From NCBI RefSeq assembly GCF_011762185.1, contig NZ_JAASQJ010000001.1, positions 1,667,510 through 1,731,509 on the forward strand: 64,000 nt of DNA. Direction: 5' to 3'. The DNA comes from Dyadobacter arcticus. Its GTDB lineage: Bacteria > Bacteroidota > Bacteroidia > Cytophagales > Spirosomataceae. Shown here one piece after another: positions 27,000 to 35,833 of this stretch (the stretch's first letter is position 1; each line of letters opens with the position of its first letter). A model generated the notes under the pieces. The model searched no databases. It had not been told where the DNA came from and saw only the letters and a program-made list of their open reading frames with translations. Position numbers and translations under genes: made by a program.

Positions 27000-29887
27000 T
27001 TAATGGTAAATAGCTCTTTTATTTCCGTCTTTTGTTTCAAACGCCTTTCTACGTCCGTGAGCAGGTCATCCTTTTTGTTGTCAATATCATCTTGCGCCTC
27101 GTAAAGAATCATACGCTTTTCACTTCGTTTTTTTTCAAGATCCTTGATCTGTCGTTGCGCCTTTACTTTTTGCTCTAAATCGATCATTTTTCTAGCCTCA
27201 GCTTTGCGAAGTTTTATTTCTGCATCCAAATCATCAATCTCGCGTGTGAGACTTATTTTCATATCCTCGGCCCATTGATCCAGCTTATCCATTTCGGTAT
27301 CAAAAAACTTTCTGTTTCTGGATAAATTATCCTCAAAGACCTTTCCCAATTCCAACTTTTCGATGTCAAGCAAGCTATTTTGGAATTCTGCTGAGATATC
27401 GAGCGGAATATTATTTTCTATTGCCTTTACCGAGAAAAATCGATGCGATAGTTTACTATCAATAACCTCTTTACTTTCAGTTTGATTGGCAATAATGATC
27501 CAATCCTCATTTTCAAAAGACGAAATGGTAAACACAGATACCTTCATCCATCCCGATTGGCCTTTATATTTTTCCAACAGGGTAATTTGCGTTGGCGTAT
27601 TTTCATAGTCAAACGTTAGTTCGTTGATTGGCGTTTCGGCTTCCTTTATAGATTCAAGAATGCGCCTAGCCAATGGATGTCCAGCTCTATAAATGTTTGT
27701 ATCATCCGGAATGAAAATGTCAGATTTCTTTTGACCTTCTTTTGGTTTCAAAACCATATAAGGTCCTGGATGTATCCTTTCCTCGGCAAATGGATTGCGT
27801 TTTAATGTGAAAGAATAATCTGTGTGACTAAATTCTGCGAAATCTTTTAGAAAATATTGTGAAGTCCACCAGAGTCTTTCTTCGTAGCGATTTAGATATT
27901 TCTTGCTTCTCGTAAGATTCATCCTCAACTTTTCCCTAACTTCTTCATCGAAGTTTTCCAGCAGAGATTTTCTTGAGTCATCTATGCGTTGAGAAATGCT
28001 GGTTTTTAGCTCTTCTTGCAATGCATTGAAGGCCCTTTGAATGCTATCAGAGTCTCGGCATGTATTATATATGGCGGCTATGCGTTTTTCGAAATCGACT
28101 CCACTGCCAATAGCACCCAACACTTCATCGCTCGCTCCAAATACGCCGTCGAAAAGCTGGAATTTTTGATCTAAAAGTTCGTAAACTCGTTGATCTGCTT
28201 CGTTTCTTTTGTTCAGGAAGTTTATGACCACTACATCATGTTTCTGTCCATATCGATGGCAGCGACCAATTCTCTGTTCAATGCGTTGCGGATTCCAAGG
28301 TAGGTCATAGTTGACCACCAGTGAGCAAAATTGCAAGTTAATTCCCTCAGCAGCTGCTTCCGTCGCTATCATCAATGTCGCCGTTTCCCTGAAATACTCA
28401 ACCAAGGCGGCTCTTTTATCAGCAGTCGGGGAGCCCGTTATGCGGTCTGTTCCTTTATGTCTTTTAAGCCAAGCTGTATAGATGTCCGCTGATTTAGTGT
28501 CATTGTTTGAGCCATTGAATAAGACGATTTTATCTGAATAGCCATTTTTTTCTAAAAATTTAAAAAGGAAATCTTGTGTACGCCGAGATTCTGTAAATAA
28601 CAATGCTTTTTCATTTGCACCATTTTGCTGCATCCTCATGAGGCCCAATTTGAGAGCTGTCAGCAATTTATCAGCTTTGGTATTTCGCTTAATAGACTCA
28701 GCCAATTGCCGAAATCTTCGCAGGTCCTCTAATTCTGCTGATATTTTTTGCCTTTCGTCCTCATTGATAGTATTTGGATCCTGATTTTCATTCTCGACTG
28801 AATCATCATCAGTCCACTCATCTTCTGTTTCGTCAAATACCTCGTAATCACTGGACACACTTTCATTTAAAGTGCTGTCATTCAGCTTCCCTTCCAGTCT
28901 TTGAACCAAAGAATCCAATGTCCCATGTATAGCGTGGGAAGATGAGGCAAGTAGCTTTCGCAAAAGGAGCGTCATTAATTGTCTTTGTCCAACCGGTAGT
29001 GCGTACAGCTTTTCCCTTTGAAGATATTCTGATACCACCTGATAAAGATGATGCTCCTCCTGGGTTGGATAGAATGGCTCAACAATAGCATTTCGTTTCG
29101 TATAACTTATATACTCAACAACCTGCCTACGCAATGTGCGTTTGCAAATGGGTTGAAGTCTTTCTCGAAGCTCTATAAAATTGTTCTCATCGGTCATTCT
29201 CGAAAATTGACTCTTGAAGCTTTTTAAATCTCCAAAGGTGTATTCATCAATGATGCTGACAAGCCCATACAATTCAAGTATTGAGTTCTGTAATGGCGTT
29301 GCCGTCAATAAAATTTTTTTACTTTTTTCCAGGGCAGATTTTATTGTGTTACCAATCTTGTTGGATGGCTTGTAGACATTTCTGAGCCTATGAGCTTCAT
29401 CAATGATGACAAGATCCCAGTTTGTTCGAGATAGATACTCTGCTTTATTTCTGGCAAAATGGTAGGAACAGATAACTATTCCCTCTTCGCGATTGAAAGG
29501 GTTTGGGTTTCCATCTTTGATATCCTGATTGAATGATTTTGCTTCTAAAATCACAGAAGGCAAGTAGAACTTATCCAGCAATTCTTGATTCCACTGCTTT
29601 CTAAGGCTTGTCGGCGCAATAATAAGCAACCTCTTTTTTCTTTCAGCCCAGAGCTGAGAGAGGATAATTCCGGCTTCGATGGTTTTACCCAGTCCCACTT
29701 CATCTGCGAGTACAGCCCCTTTTGAAAGAGGTGACTTAAAGGCGAATAGAGCCGCCTCAACTTGATGAGGGTTCAGGTCTACTTGAGCGTTCTGTAGAGA
29801 AGCGGTAAATTTATTGATATCATCCGATGGCTTTCTGTTTGTAAGTTCGTAGGCGTAATATTTTGCATGATACCTGGTAATATCCAT
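26984..29887 (-). CDS. SNF2-family helicase (DrmD-like) leading the defence operon
   Basis: 967 residues. SNF2 motifs are clear: LADEVGLGKTIEAGIIL with GLGKT at 65-69, VIIDEAHRLRN (DEAH), LLTATPLQNSILELYGL, and the C-half AAAEGINLQFCSLVVNYDLP followed by WNPQRIEQRIGRCHRYGQ. An acidic loop (DEWTDDDSVENENQD) splits the halves, and the end is a long coiled coil (about residues 860-960). DISARM class 1 uses a related SNF2 protein (DrmD), but DrmA, DrmB and DrmC are absent here. With Mod and Res it forms a three-protein restriction system. It is the first gene of the operon; possible operator repeats lie just upstream. Confidence 0.88.
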   Translation of the reverse strand: MDITRYHAKYYAYELTNRKPSDDINKFTASLQNAQVDLNPHQVEAALFAFKSPLSKGAVLADEVGLGKTIEAGIILSQLWAERKKRLLIIAPTSLRKQWNQELLDKFYLPSVILEAKSFNQDIKDGNPNPFNREEGIVICSYHFARNKAEYLSRTNWDLVIIDEAHRLRNVYKPSNKIGNTIKSALEKSKKILLTATPLQNSILELYGLVSIIDEYTFGDLKSFKSQFSRMTDENNFIELRERLQPICKRTLRRQVVEYISYTKRNAIVEPFYPTQEEHHLYQVVSEYLQREKLYALPVGQRQLMTLLLRKLLASSSHAIHGTLDSLVQRLEGKLNDSTLNESVSSDYEVFDETEDEWTDDDSVENENQDPNTINEDERQKISAELEDLRRFRQLAESIKRNTKADKLLTALKLGLMRMQQNGANEKALLFTESRRTQDFLFKFLEKNGYSDKIVLFNGSNNDTKSADIYTAWLKRHKGTDRITGSPTADKRAALVEYFRETATLMIATEAAAEGINLQFCSLVVNYDLPWNPQRIEQRIGRCHRYGQKHDVVVINFLNKRNEADQRVYELLDQKFQLFDGVFGASDEVLGAIGSGVDFEKRIAAIYNTCRDSDSIQRAFNALQEELKTSISQRIDDSRKSLLENFDEEVREKLRMNLTRSKKYLNRYEERLWWTSQYFLKDFAEFSHTDYSFTLKRNPFAEERIHPGPYMVLKPKEGQKKSDIFIPDDTNIYRAGHPLARRILESIKEAETPINELTFDYENTPTQITLLEKYKGQSGWMKVSVFTISSFENEDWIIIANQTESKEVIDSKLSHRFFSVKAIENNIPLDISAEFQNSLLDIEKLELGKVFEDNLSRNRKFFDTEMDKLDQWAEDMKISLTREIDDLDAEIKLRKAEARKMIDLEQKVKAQRQIKDLEKKRSEKRMILYEAQDDIDNKKDDLLTDVERRLKQKTEIKELFTIKWTMI

Positions 29888-29891
29888 TTTA

Positions 29892-29950
29892 ATCTAGATT
29901 GTATTGATTCGCACCATACGAACTTACCAAAATATCTAGAATTGATCTAG
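29892..29950. promoter_or_regulatory. Three ATCTAG repeats upstream of the defence operon
   Basis: ATCTAG occurs at 29892-29897, 29934-29939 and 29945-29950, just upstream of the SNF2 start at 29887. The first two are part of the palindrome TCTAGA; the last two form ATCTAGA-ATTG-ATCTAG. Repeated short palindromes here suggest an operator for a regulator of restriction expression. No regulator gene is adjacent. Confidence 0.4.
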
Positions 29951-30139
29951 TCCTTATTTTGTAATGCCATTTCCCGGTTGAGTGCCAGAAGGACTAGCCA
30001 AGCATTGCGGCACTCTGGATGCAGGTTGTCTTCAATTACGTCATTACTTCAAACACCTTCACTTACCGTTAGTTTATCCGTTCACCACCCATCAAAACTT
30101 TCCCCTATATTTGCCACGCAAACGATTAACAAAATTTCT

Positions 30140-30229
30140 ATGAACATACAACCAAAACGCAGGCCAGAAATGGCACTGGAGAAGCAGACGGGTGAAAGTC
30201 CCGGGACCTGCCAAAGTTCGCTTTGTTGA
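30140..30229 (+). CDS. Possible 29-codon leader peptide
   Basis: An ATG at 30140 opens a frame of 29 codons (starting MNIQPKRRPEMALEKQTGE) ending TGA at 30227-30229. It lies 46 bp before the next gene, and its stop sits inside the left arm of a 12-bp inverted repeat that covers the next start codon. The arrangement resembles a translated leader controlling a downstream gene. It may also be chance; no homolog is known to me. Confidence 0.35.
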   Translation: MNIQPKRRPEMALEKQTGESPGTCQSSLC

Positions 30230-30288
30230 CGTTTGCAGTGACTTCTCCTTTCTTTTCATCCAAATCCATTAAACAATGCAAACGTCAA
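30226..30288 (+). promoter_or_regulatory. Inverted repeat that would hide the start codon at 30276
   Basis: TTGACGTTTGCA (30226-30237) pairs exactly with TGCAAACGTCAA (30277-30288) over a 39-base loop. The right arm overlaps the ATG at 30276 of the following gene, and the left arm holds the stop of the leader frame. Translation of the leader could open or close the hairpin. Confidence 0.5.
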
Positions 30289-30563
30289 ATGGAAACGGTG
30301 TTGACTCAAATGCAAATTCAGTCAACCCAACGAATGATGCACGTCACGCATCAAATGTCGGCGACCCGCTGACAGAGTCCCAAGCCGAGTTTTGGTATCT
30401 TGTAGAATGTCAGGGCTGTAAGGAGCTGGCACACTCGCTCAAAATGGTCCACGATCTGGCGCTTTATCATTCGGATATTCCGTTTGATATGGCTGAGAAG
30501 TCGGCGCTATTTGATTTGAAGGTGCTTTGGGAAGGCTTCGAGAAGATGGGGGCGAAAGTTTAG
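30276..30563 (+). CDS. Small hypothetical protein with CxxC motif
   Basis: 95 residues. The first 35 residues are Asn/Ser-rich and disordered (MQTSNGNGVDSNANSVNPTN). The rest is helical: SQAEFWYLVECQGCKELAHS and LKMVHDLALYHSDIPFD, with one CxxC pair. I do not recognise the family. A perfect intrinsic terminator follows nine bases after the stop, so it is expressed as its own short unit, with the leader arrangement upstream. Confidence 0.6.
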   Translation: MQTSNGNGVDSNANSVNPTNDARHASNVGDPLTESQAEFWYLVECQGCKELAHSLKMVHDLALYHSDIPFDMAEKSALFDLKVLWEGFEKMGAKV

Positions 30564-30571
30564 GAATTGGA

Positions 30572-30596
30572 GGACTGTTGGCGACAGTCCTTTTTT
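30572..30596 (+). terminator. Intrinsic terminator
   Basis: GGACTGT (30572-30578), loop TGGCG, ACAGTCC (30584-30590) and six T residues. It closes the 95-residue gene. Confidence 0.92.
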
Positions 30597-30903
30597 GTTT
30601 TACAGTGTCGTGGACCAGGGGGTTTCGTATCGCAATCTCATGCTGGATTACCGGGTGGGCATCCAATCACACCGCATTGAAAACGCAAGCGTTACTGCTC
30701 TGTCTATTGTAACCGATGTGTTCGATAACGTAACTGCCCTACATTACCTGAATATCCTTAAATCAAGGGATAAAATATCATGCTATTTCAGGATTTAGAT
30801 GGCTATTCTTTCTGCGGAGCTTTGTAATGCCGAACCGTTCGATATCATGCGAGGGTCAGGCAATTACCAGGCAGTTCAAACATTACCATCAAATCGCAAA
30901 ACA

Positions 30904-31305
30904 ATGGCTACAAGAAATTACACCCGCGGAAATTCGGCAAACGAAATTTCCATTGCAGCAACCATCGGCACACCAGGGATAGCGCACACATCCGTGGCGC
31001 TTCACCGTGGAACCGGCCAGAAATTGATCATTGCAGAATCCGGCATAGATAGCGGAAACATACCCAAAACAGCTTTTGGGACGGCTCCGGATCTTGAAAA
31101 CTGCAAGATCATTGTGGTCACGGCAATTGATTTCTCTGACATTGACCCGGCTAATTGGGAAAGTGCGAGGCAAAACCTTTTTACCAGATACGGCATGTCG
31201 GGCGGACTCTCCGGGGCTCAGGTTTACAACCATGATACAGACGATGTTACAGTGTTCCTTGACGGTCAATTAATTATTGTAACCAAAGTAATTATCCTGC
31301 TATGA
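30904..31305 (+). CDS. Unrecognised strand-rich protein, first gene of a three-gene unit
   Basis: 133 residues from the ATG at 30904; the frame extends back to 30799, but the extra part (MAILSAELCNAEPFD) does not look like part of the same fold. Segments such as NEISIAATIGTPGIAHTSVA, LIIAESGIDSGNIPKTA and VTVFLDGQLIIVTKVIILL are beta-rich. No signal peptide or membrane segment is evident. Its stop overlaps the next start as ATGA (31302-31305), so it is coupled to the outer-membrane gene that follows. Function unknown. Confidence 0.55.
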   Translation: MATRNYTRGNSANEISIAATIGTPGIAHTSVALHRGTGQKLIIAESGIDSGNIPKTAFGTAPDLENCKIIVVTAIDFSDIDPANWESARQNLFTRYGMSGGLSGAQVYNHDTDDVTVFLDGQLIIVTKVIILL

Positions 31306-32447
31306 GAGCTCAAATTATACTTTCGTTTTGCTTCACTCTTGCTTACGCCTCATCGTTTGCACAAGGTGATACCCTATCCTTGAAGGACATGGAAATCCCG
31401 ACCTCTCCTGCTTTTGTTTTAATGGATCAGGCCCCAACCATTATCAGCAGACCCGCCAATCCAAAAGCATTTGCGGTAAGCATCCTGAATTCAGTCGAAG
31501 AAGCCAATGGCATACCCAAAAACTACGCGCTCGAATTCACCCCGTTTTGGTTTCTTAAATCCAAAAATATGACGGCACTGAAATACATGGGGTATAATGC
31601 TGCAAAGGGAAAGCAACTTCCATTTTCAGCGATGAGAATGGTATCGGTTTCCGGGGCATTTGTGAACACAAGCGGTGACAGCGCCGCAAAGAATGTATCT
31701 AACATTGCAATCGGTGCAAAAACGACGCTATTCAGATTGCGTACTGCTGAAGACCAGAAGCTTATACTTCAAGCGTATAAGGATATACTTGATTCACTTA
31801 AAAAGATTACGAAAAAGCTAGCGCTGGATCCAAATTTTATAACAGCTAGCCCATCGCAAAGGGATTCGATAGCCAATTCTTTGCTGAAAAACTATAAGAA
31901 GGATCGCCAAATAAACATCTTCGAAATTCTCAATCGAAGGCCACTTCTGACAGTCGATGGCGCAATTGGTTACAGCCGCTTTTTTACCGATCAGCAATAT
32001 TCGAGCGGAAGCACAGGTCGCTTTGGTCAATGGCTGGTTGTAGGATTCACGCCAAGGTTCATGAAGGACAACAAACCAGTAGAGAACAGGTATCTCAACA
32101 TCTATGGATTCCTTCGTCATCTCTCGGACGGCACACTTGCCAATGACAATGCGCAACGAAATGTCAGATATCTGGATTTAGGAGGTAAGATCGAATTGGA
32201 GTTCGATAAGTTGATTTTGAGTTTTGAAGCGATCGCGAGAAACAAACAGAATGATGATAAAAATATACTGACGCAAACCGGCAACACCAGTCGGTCGACG
32301 GGACTAATCAAATACAAAATCACAAACAACTTCTATGTTACCGGCTCATTCGGTAAAAATTTCGATTCCAAGAATAACCTGATATCTCTATTTGGAGTCA
32401 ATTGGGGAATAAATTCAGGTGGAGAAAAGGCGCCCCTAGAAAAATAA
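31302..32447 (+). CDS. Exported beta-rich protein, likely outer membrane
   Basis: 381 residues. A signal peptide is visible: MRAQIILSFCFTLAYASSFA then QGD, a typical type I signal site. The mature part has a charged helical insert (LILQAYKDILDSLKKITKKL, about residues 150-170) and, in the last 160 residues, amphipathic strands (LTVDGAIGYSRFFTD, WLVVGFTPRFMKD, FYVTGSFGKNFDS) that suggest a beta-barrel. The protein ends ...GGEKAPLEK without a terminal aromatic residue. It begins four bases inside the gene upstream; the inner-membrane protein gene follows within 50 bp. Confidence 0.6.
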   Translation: MRAQIILSFCFTLAYASSFAQGDTLSLKDMEIPTSPAFVLMDQAPTIISRPANPKAFAVSILNSVEEANGIPKNYALEFTPFWFLKSKNMTALKYMGYNAAKGKQLPFSAMRMVSVSGAFVNTSGDSAAKNVSNIAIGAKTTLFRLRTAEDQKLILQAYKDILDSLKKITKKLALDPNFITASPSQRDSIANSLLKNYKKDRQINIFEILNRRPLLTVDGAIGYSRFFTDQQYSSGSTGRFGQWLVVGFTPRFMKDNKPVENRYLNIYGFLRHLSDGTLANDNAQRNVRYLDLGGKIELEFDKLILSFEAIARNKQNDDKNILTQTGNTSRSTGLIKYKITNNFYVTGSFGKNFDSKNNLISLFGVNWGINSGGEKAPLEK

Positions 32448-32494
32448 ACAGCTCAACGTTCAAGTTCACTCTCCCATCTAAATCAATTACTCAG

Positions 32495-34072
32495 ATGCAA
32501 CCCAAATTCGATTTAGACTACAAGAATGCCAAAATATCACTAGTCGGTATATTAGGTACCGTTATCGGTTGCCTGAGCATATTTTATCCGATGCTCTGCA
32601 ACCAGGGAGGTTCCGTATTCCATGAAATTTCTTACGATCCGCGAAAGCTGGCAGACGAGGTTGTATCCGCACGCATCAAGATTTTTCAGGACAAATATAG
32701 AAAGATCGAGGTGGGGGAAATGGGCACATCTGTTCGTACCGGTGCAGATCTAGCGAAAAAAGCCCCTGATGGAGTAAAGAAACGTTCAGCTCTAACACCT
32801 GAGGAATTAGCTGGAAAAGCAAGGGATGTAGCTATGGGCTTAGACAAGAGCAACGGAACTAAGGGATCTCCACCTTCTCAGGATACCTCAAAAACTACCC
32901 TTAAGGATTCATTGTATAAAATGTACAATTTATATCAGATATATCAATCCAGATATATTTACAGCAGCCAGGCTGATACAGCTGCTTTCGATAAATTAAA
33001 CAGAAATCTATTTTTTAATATAACCTCGGACTCAGTCGAGACATGGAGTGAAAATTATCCGGGCCGTAAAACTTTTTCCTTCTCGTATTTCATCAAGGAT
33101 GCTTCGCTTCCGGTTGACAGCACCAATGCAAAAGGTGAATTTGCAATCGACACTTCAAATAATCACAACATCAATTTTATCGCCAGGCATCCGGCTGTTG
33201 GTGTATGGATATTTTGCATTGTGGTGTTTTATGGGTTTTGCTTTATTACAATAGGAACGTCCTACGACCTCAAGACAAAAATATATGAGCTTTTCGAGAA
33301 GGAGTCGGTTTCACAACTTGAAAAATATCGATACTATTTGTACGCAACTCTTTCACTGGTGATCATTTTATGCTTATCGCAGATCTGGGAGCACACGTTT
33401 ATCGACTCTGATATTATCAAAAACATTTTTTTCATGGACACGCTTCGCACCTCCATGAATCTGACAATTATCCTGGGCTATATCACTGGTTCCCTTTGCA
33501 TTGCCGGATTTCTCTTAACATCCGGGCTGCTGGCGTCCTTTGCCACGCAGTTCAAAACCAACTTCGTGCAAGCCGATTCCGAATTGCAAAAGCTTCAAAA
33601 TGGAAAAAAGATGCTCGCTTTTGCCAAAGGTTACGATCCGGAAACTAAAGTGGTGTTCCTGAAAGTACTGGAGATATTCAACACTTATTTTATTTTAATA
33701 TCGATTGTGCTATCCCTAATGGTGCTTTGTACCGGCACTTTGTTTTCTGCGGTGAACTCATTGGATTTTGTGAAACTGATCGCTAATGATTGGGGATACA
33801 GCCCGGCCCGGTCCGAGTTTGTTTATCTATATGGTGCTTTACACACGACCATTGTATTGATCGTTTATTTACCTGCCAAGCTGCGCTTTGATGAGCTGGA
33901 AGGGCTTTTCAATCAAGTCGCTGCCGGAGAGGAGACAGCAGAGACCACTCCGAAGTCCAAATGGTCGAGCCTCTTGAACTTTCAGATGGAAAGCTTAAAA
34001 AATTTGCTGGTTGTAGTGTCCCCGTTTTTAGCCAGCTTGCTCAATAATCTGTTCACCATGTTGGTTCAATGA
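32495..34072 (+). CDS. Multi-pass inner membrane protein of a three-gene unit
   Basis: 525 residues from the ATG at 32495; upstream codons to 32402 overlap the previous gene and are not needed. Membrane segments can be seen at about residues 15-34 (SLVGILGTVIGCLSIFYPML), 235-260 (VGVWIFCIVVFYGFCFITIG), 280-300 (YLYATLSLVIILCLSQIW), 325-350, 400-425 (FILISIVLSLMVLCTGTLFS) and 450-465, with a large periplasmic or cytoplasmic loop between the first two. No family is recognised. Placed after an exported barrel-like protein and a small partner, it may be part of an envelope complex. A strong hairpin follows the stop. Confidence 0.6.
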   Translation: MQPKFDLDYKNAKISLVGILGTVIGCLSIFYPMLCNQGGSVFHEISYDPRKLADEVVSARIKIFQDKYRKIEVGEMGTSVRTGADLAKKAPDGVKKRSALTPEELAGKARDVAMGLDKSNGTKGSPPSQDTSKTTLKDSLYKMYNLYQIYQSRYIYSSQADTAAFDKLNRNLFFNITSDSVETWSENYPGRKTFSFSYFIKDASLPVDSTNAKGEFAIDTSNNHNINFIARHPAVGVWIFCIVVFYGFCFITIGTSYDLKTKIYELFEKESVSQLEKYRYYLYATLSLVIILCLSQIWEHTFIDSDIIKNIFFMDTLRTSMNLTIILGYITGSLCIAGFLLTSGLLASFATQFKTNFVQADSELQKLQNGKKMLAFAKGYDPETKVVFLKVLEIFNTYFILISIVLSLMVLCTGTLFSAVNSLDFVKLIANDWGYSPARSEFVYLYGALHTTIVLIVYLPAKLRFDELEGLFNQVAAGEETAETTPKSKWSSLLNFQMESLKNLLVVVSPFLASLLNNLFTMLVQ

Positions 34073-34135
34073 GATCAGCAGCAGATCCGGTTTTACGGCA
34101 ATAAAAGAAACACGGCCAATTGAATCCAAAGCATG

Positions 34136-34190
34136 GTCACACCAGCATGAAACTCCCCACTGATTGGGTTTGGTTTCATGCTGGTGTGAC
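34136..34190. terminator. 18-bp hairpin between convergent genes
   Basis: GTCACACCAGCATGAAAC (34136-34153) pairs exactly with GTTTCATGCTGGTGTGAC (34173-34190). It sits between the convergent membrane-protein and DyP genes and can terminate both. Confidence 0.8.
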
Positions 34191-34215
34191 GCATAAAAGG
34201 CTGATTGTGGTCTGT

Positions 34216-35595
34216 TCAGATCTCCTGAATCTCTCGTAAAAAGCGCATGCTGGGCGAAAAGAAATATTCGCCACCTTTCATATGAACAAATTGGCCAAAT
34301 GTAGCCGGCCTGAAATTTGGTTCGCCCCAGGTAACTGGATATTTGGGTCCTCCCTGTCCAATAATCAGATCAAGTCCATCAGGGTCGGCATCATTGAAAT
34401 TGGGAAAAGTAGGGTTGTTGGCCCAACTCTGCTGAATAAACTGGAATTGATTGACAATACTCGCTTGATAACTCATAAAAAGCAGACCAACGCCTCCTTC
34501 TGGCTTGTTATCGATCATGCCATCATCCGGATCGTCGTTCCTATGTCCGAAAGGGATGCCTCTTCGCGCCATTCGTCGCTTTGCCGCTTCACCGGCTGGC
34601 AAGTCGGACCTTGGATTGGTTTTTCGTATGTGTGAATGAAAAGGACATTTGGACGCGTCCCCGCGTGTGAAATCAAAATTGTTGAACACAGATTGATTGA
34701 CCATGGAGTCCGTCGGACTTTCCTGGACCGGCGTGCCGCCTTCAAATCGACCTACCAGCATTGCGCCAGCGCGTTCCTCGTCTTCTCCCTCCAATCCAAT
34801 CTGAAATGCCAGAGCTTCCTCTGCCTGTTTAAATCCTTTTACATTTTGTTCGAGCTTACGAAAAACAAAATAGCTGCCTTTGGCATTTTCATCCTGGAAA
34901 AACGGGTCAGGAACCAATACCAGGTCGTGGTTGGCGCGCGGGTCAAATTTGATGTCATCATCAGACGTGATCTCATTATCCGCTCTGTAACGTTCCCATT
35001 CATCATCAAAGAACAAGGGTTGTGATATGCCGTCTACATAGCCGAAGTGCTCAATGCCAGCTCCCATATTGTTGAATATAGCATGCCCTTTCTCCACGCT
35101 GGCAATTTTTGTAAAGAACATGATAGACTTCTGAATTTCAACGACAAGTGCCCTTACCTTGTCGTCCGAAGCATGTGCTAGCAACAACATAAAATGTGGC
35201 TGCTGAAGACCCTCTTCCCAAAAATCAGCTGGAGGATCGTTTAACGGAGCATGAGCCATCCCAAGTTTAAATGCTTCATCCTCGAAGTCTTCTACCTTTT
35301 GGTCTCCAAAAAGATATTTGTATCCGGCAGCACTAATGTGCAGACAGGCAAAAACGCCACTGTCTACCTTCTCTGCTTTCCATCGGAGGTTGTTGTGTAT
35401 CTGCTCCGAACCCGACCTGATGATTGGGTTCGTGCCGACAACCAAACTGTGAATCCAGGCTTTTACCAAATCCTGTTTGCCATCATCTCCGATAATGAAA
35501 AGGTTGGCCGTGTGGTGACGTCCGTGGGATTTAAGAATGTTGCCTTGAATCCCGTCAAGAAATGGAATGCTCTCAAACTGGTCTACTTGTAGCAT
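34216..35595 (-). CDS. DyP-type heme peroxidase
   Basis: 459 residues. The family's GxxDG motif is in HFGYVDGISQPLF, and the proximal heme histidine is expected in CPFHSHIRKTNPRSD. LLFMSYQASIVNQFQFIQQ and KGGEYFFSPSMRFLREI are conserved C-terminal parts. DyP peroxidases use hydrogen peroxide to oxidise dyes, lignin-like phenols or other substrates. There is no twin-arginine or signal peptide, so it is cytoplasmic or encapsulated; no encapsulin gene is nearby. A His at the usual site and an intact frame suggest a working enzyme. It is divergent from the TPR kinase, with about 240 bp between them. Confidence 0.92.
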   Translation of the reverse strand: MLQVDQFESIPFLDGIQGNILKSHGRHHTANLFIIGDDGKQDLVKAWIHSLVVGTNPIIRSGSEQIHNNLRWKAEKVDSGVFACLHISAAGYKYLFGDQKVEDFEDEAFKLGMAHAPLNDPPADFWEEGLQQPHFMLLLAHASDDKVRALVVEIQKSIMFFTKIASVEKGHAIFNNMGAGIEHFGYVDGISQPLFFDDEWERYRADNEITSDDDIKFDPRANHDLVLVPDPFFQDENAKGSYFVFRKLEQNVKGFKQAEEALAFQIGLEGEDEERAGAMLVGRFEGGTPVQESPTDSMVNQSVFNNFDFTRGDASKCPFHSHIRKTNPRSDLPAGEAAKRRMARRGIPFGHRNDDPDDGMIDNKPEGGVGLLFMSYQASIVNQFQFIQQSWANNPTFPNFNDADPDGLDLIIGQGGPKYPVTWGEPNFRPATFGQFVHMKGGEYFFSPSMRFLREIQEI

Positions 35596-35833
35596 AAAAA
35601 AAATGATTAAGGTTGAATTTTAATTAATTAGCCAATAAATAGAAGATGCTCTACTTCGCGCCGTTAGTGCAGCTCTTAACGGAAACTTGTCCGTCGGAGT
35701 CGACAAAATTGGTCGAAATAAACTGTGTAATAAATCCTTGAATATGATGACTTTGCATCCTGTAATTTATGGATATCGCCGCTTTGAAAAGAATAGCAAA
35801 CTACCTAAGTTTACTTATCAACCCTTTTCATAA

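Noticed and set aside
26984..29887. Complete DISARM system
   Set aside because: Only a DrmD-like SNF2 protein and a methyltransferase are present; DrmA, DrmB and DrmC are absent and a Res subunit is present instead.
34636..35592. Plus-strand frames across the DyP gene
   Set aside because: They are antisense shadows of a clear DyP peroxidase and have no domains.
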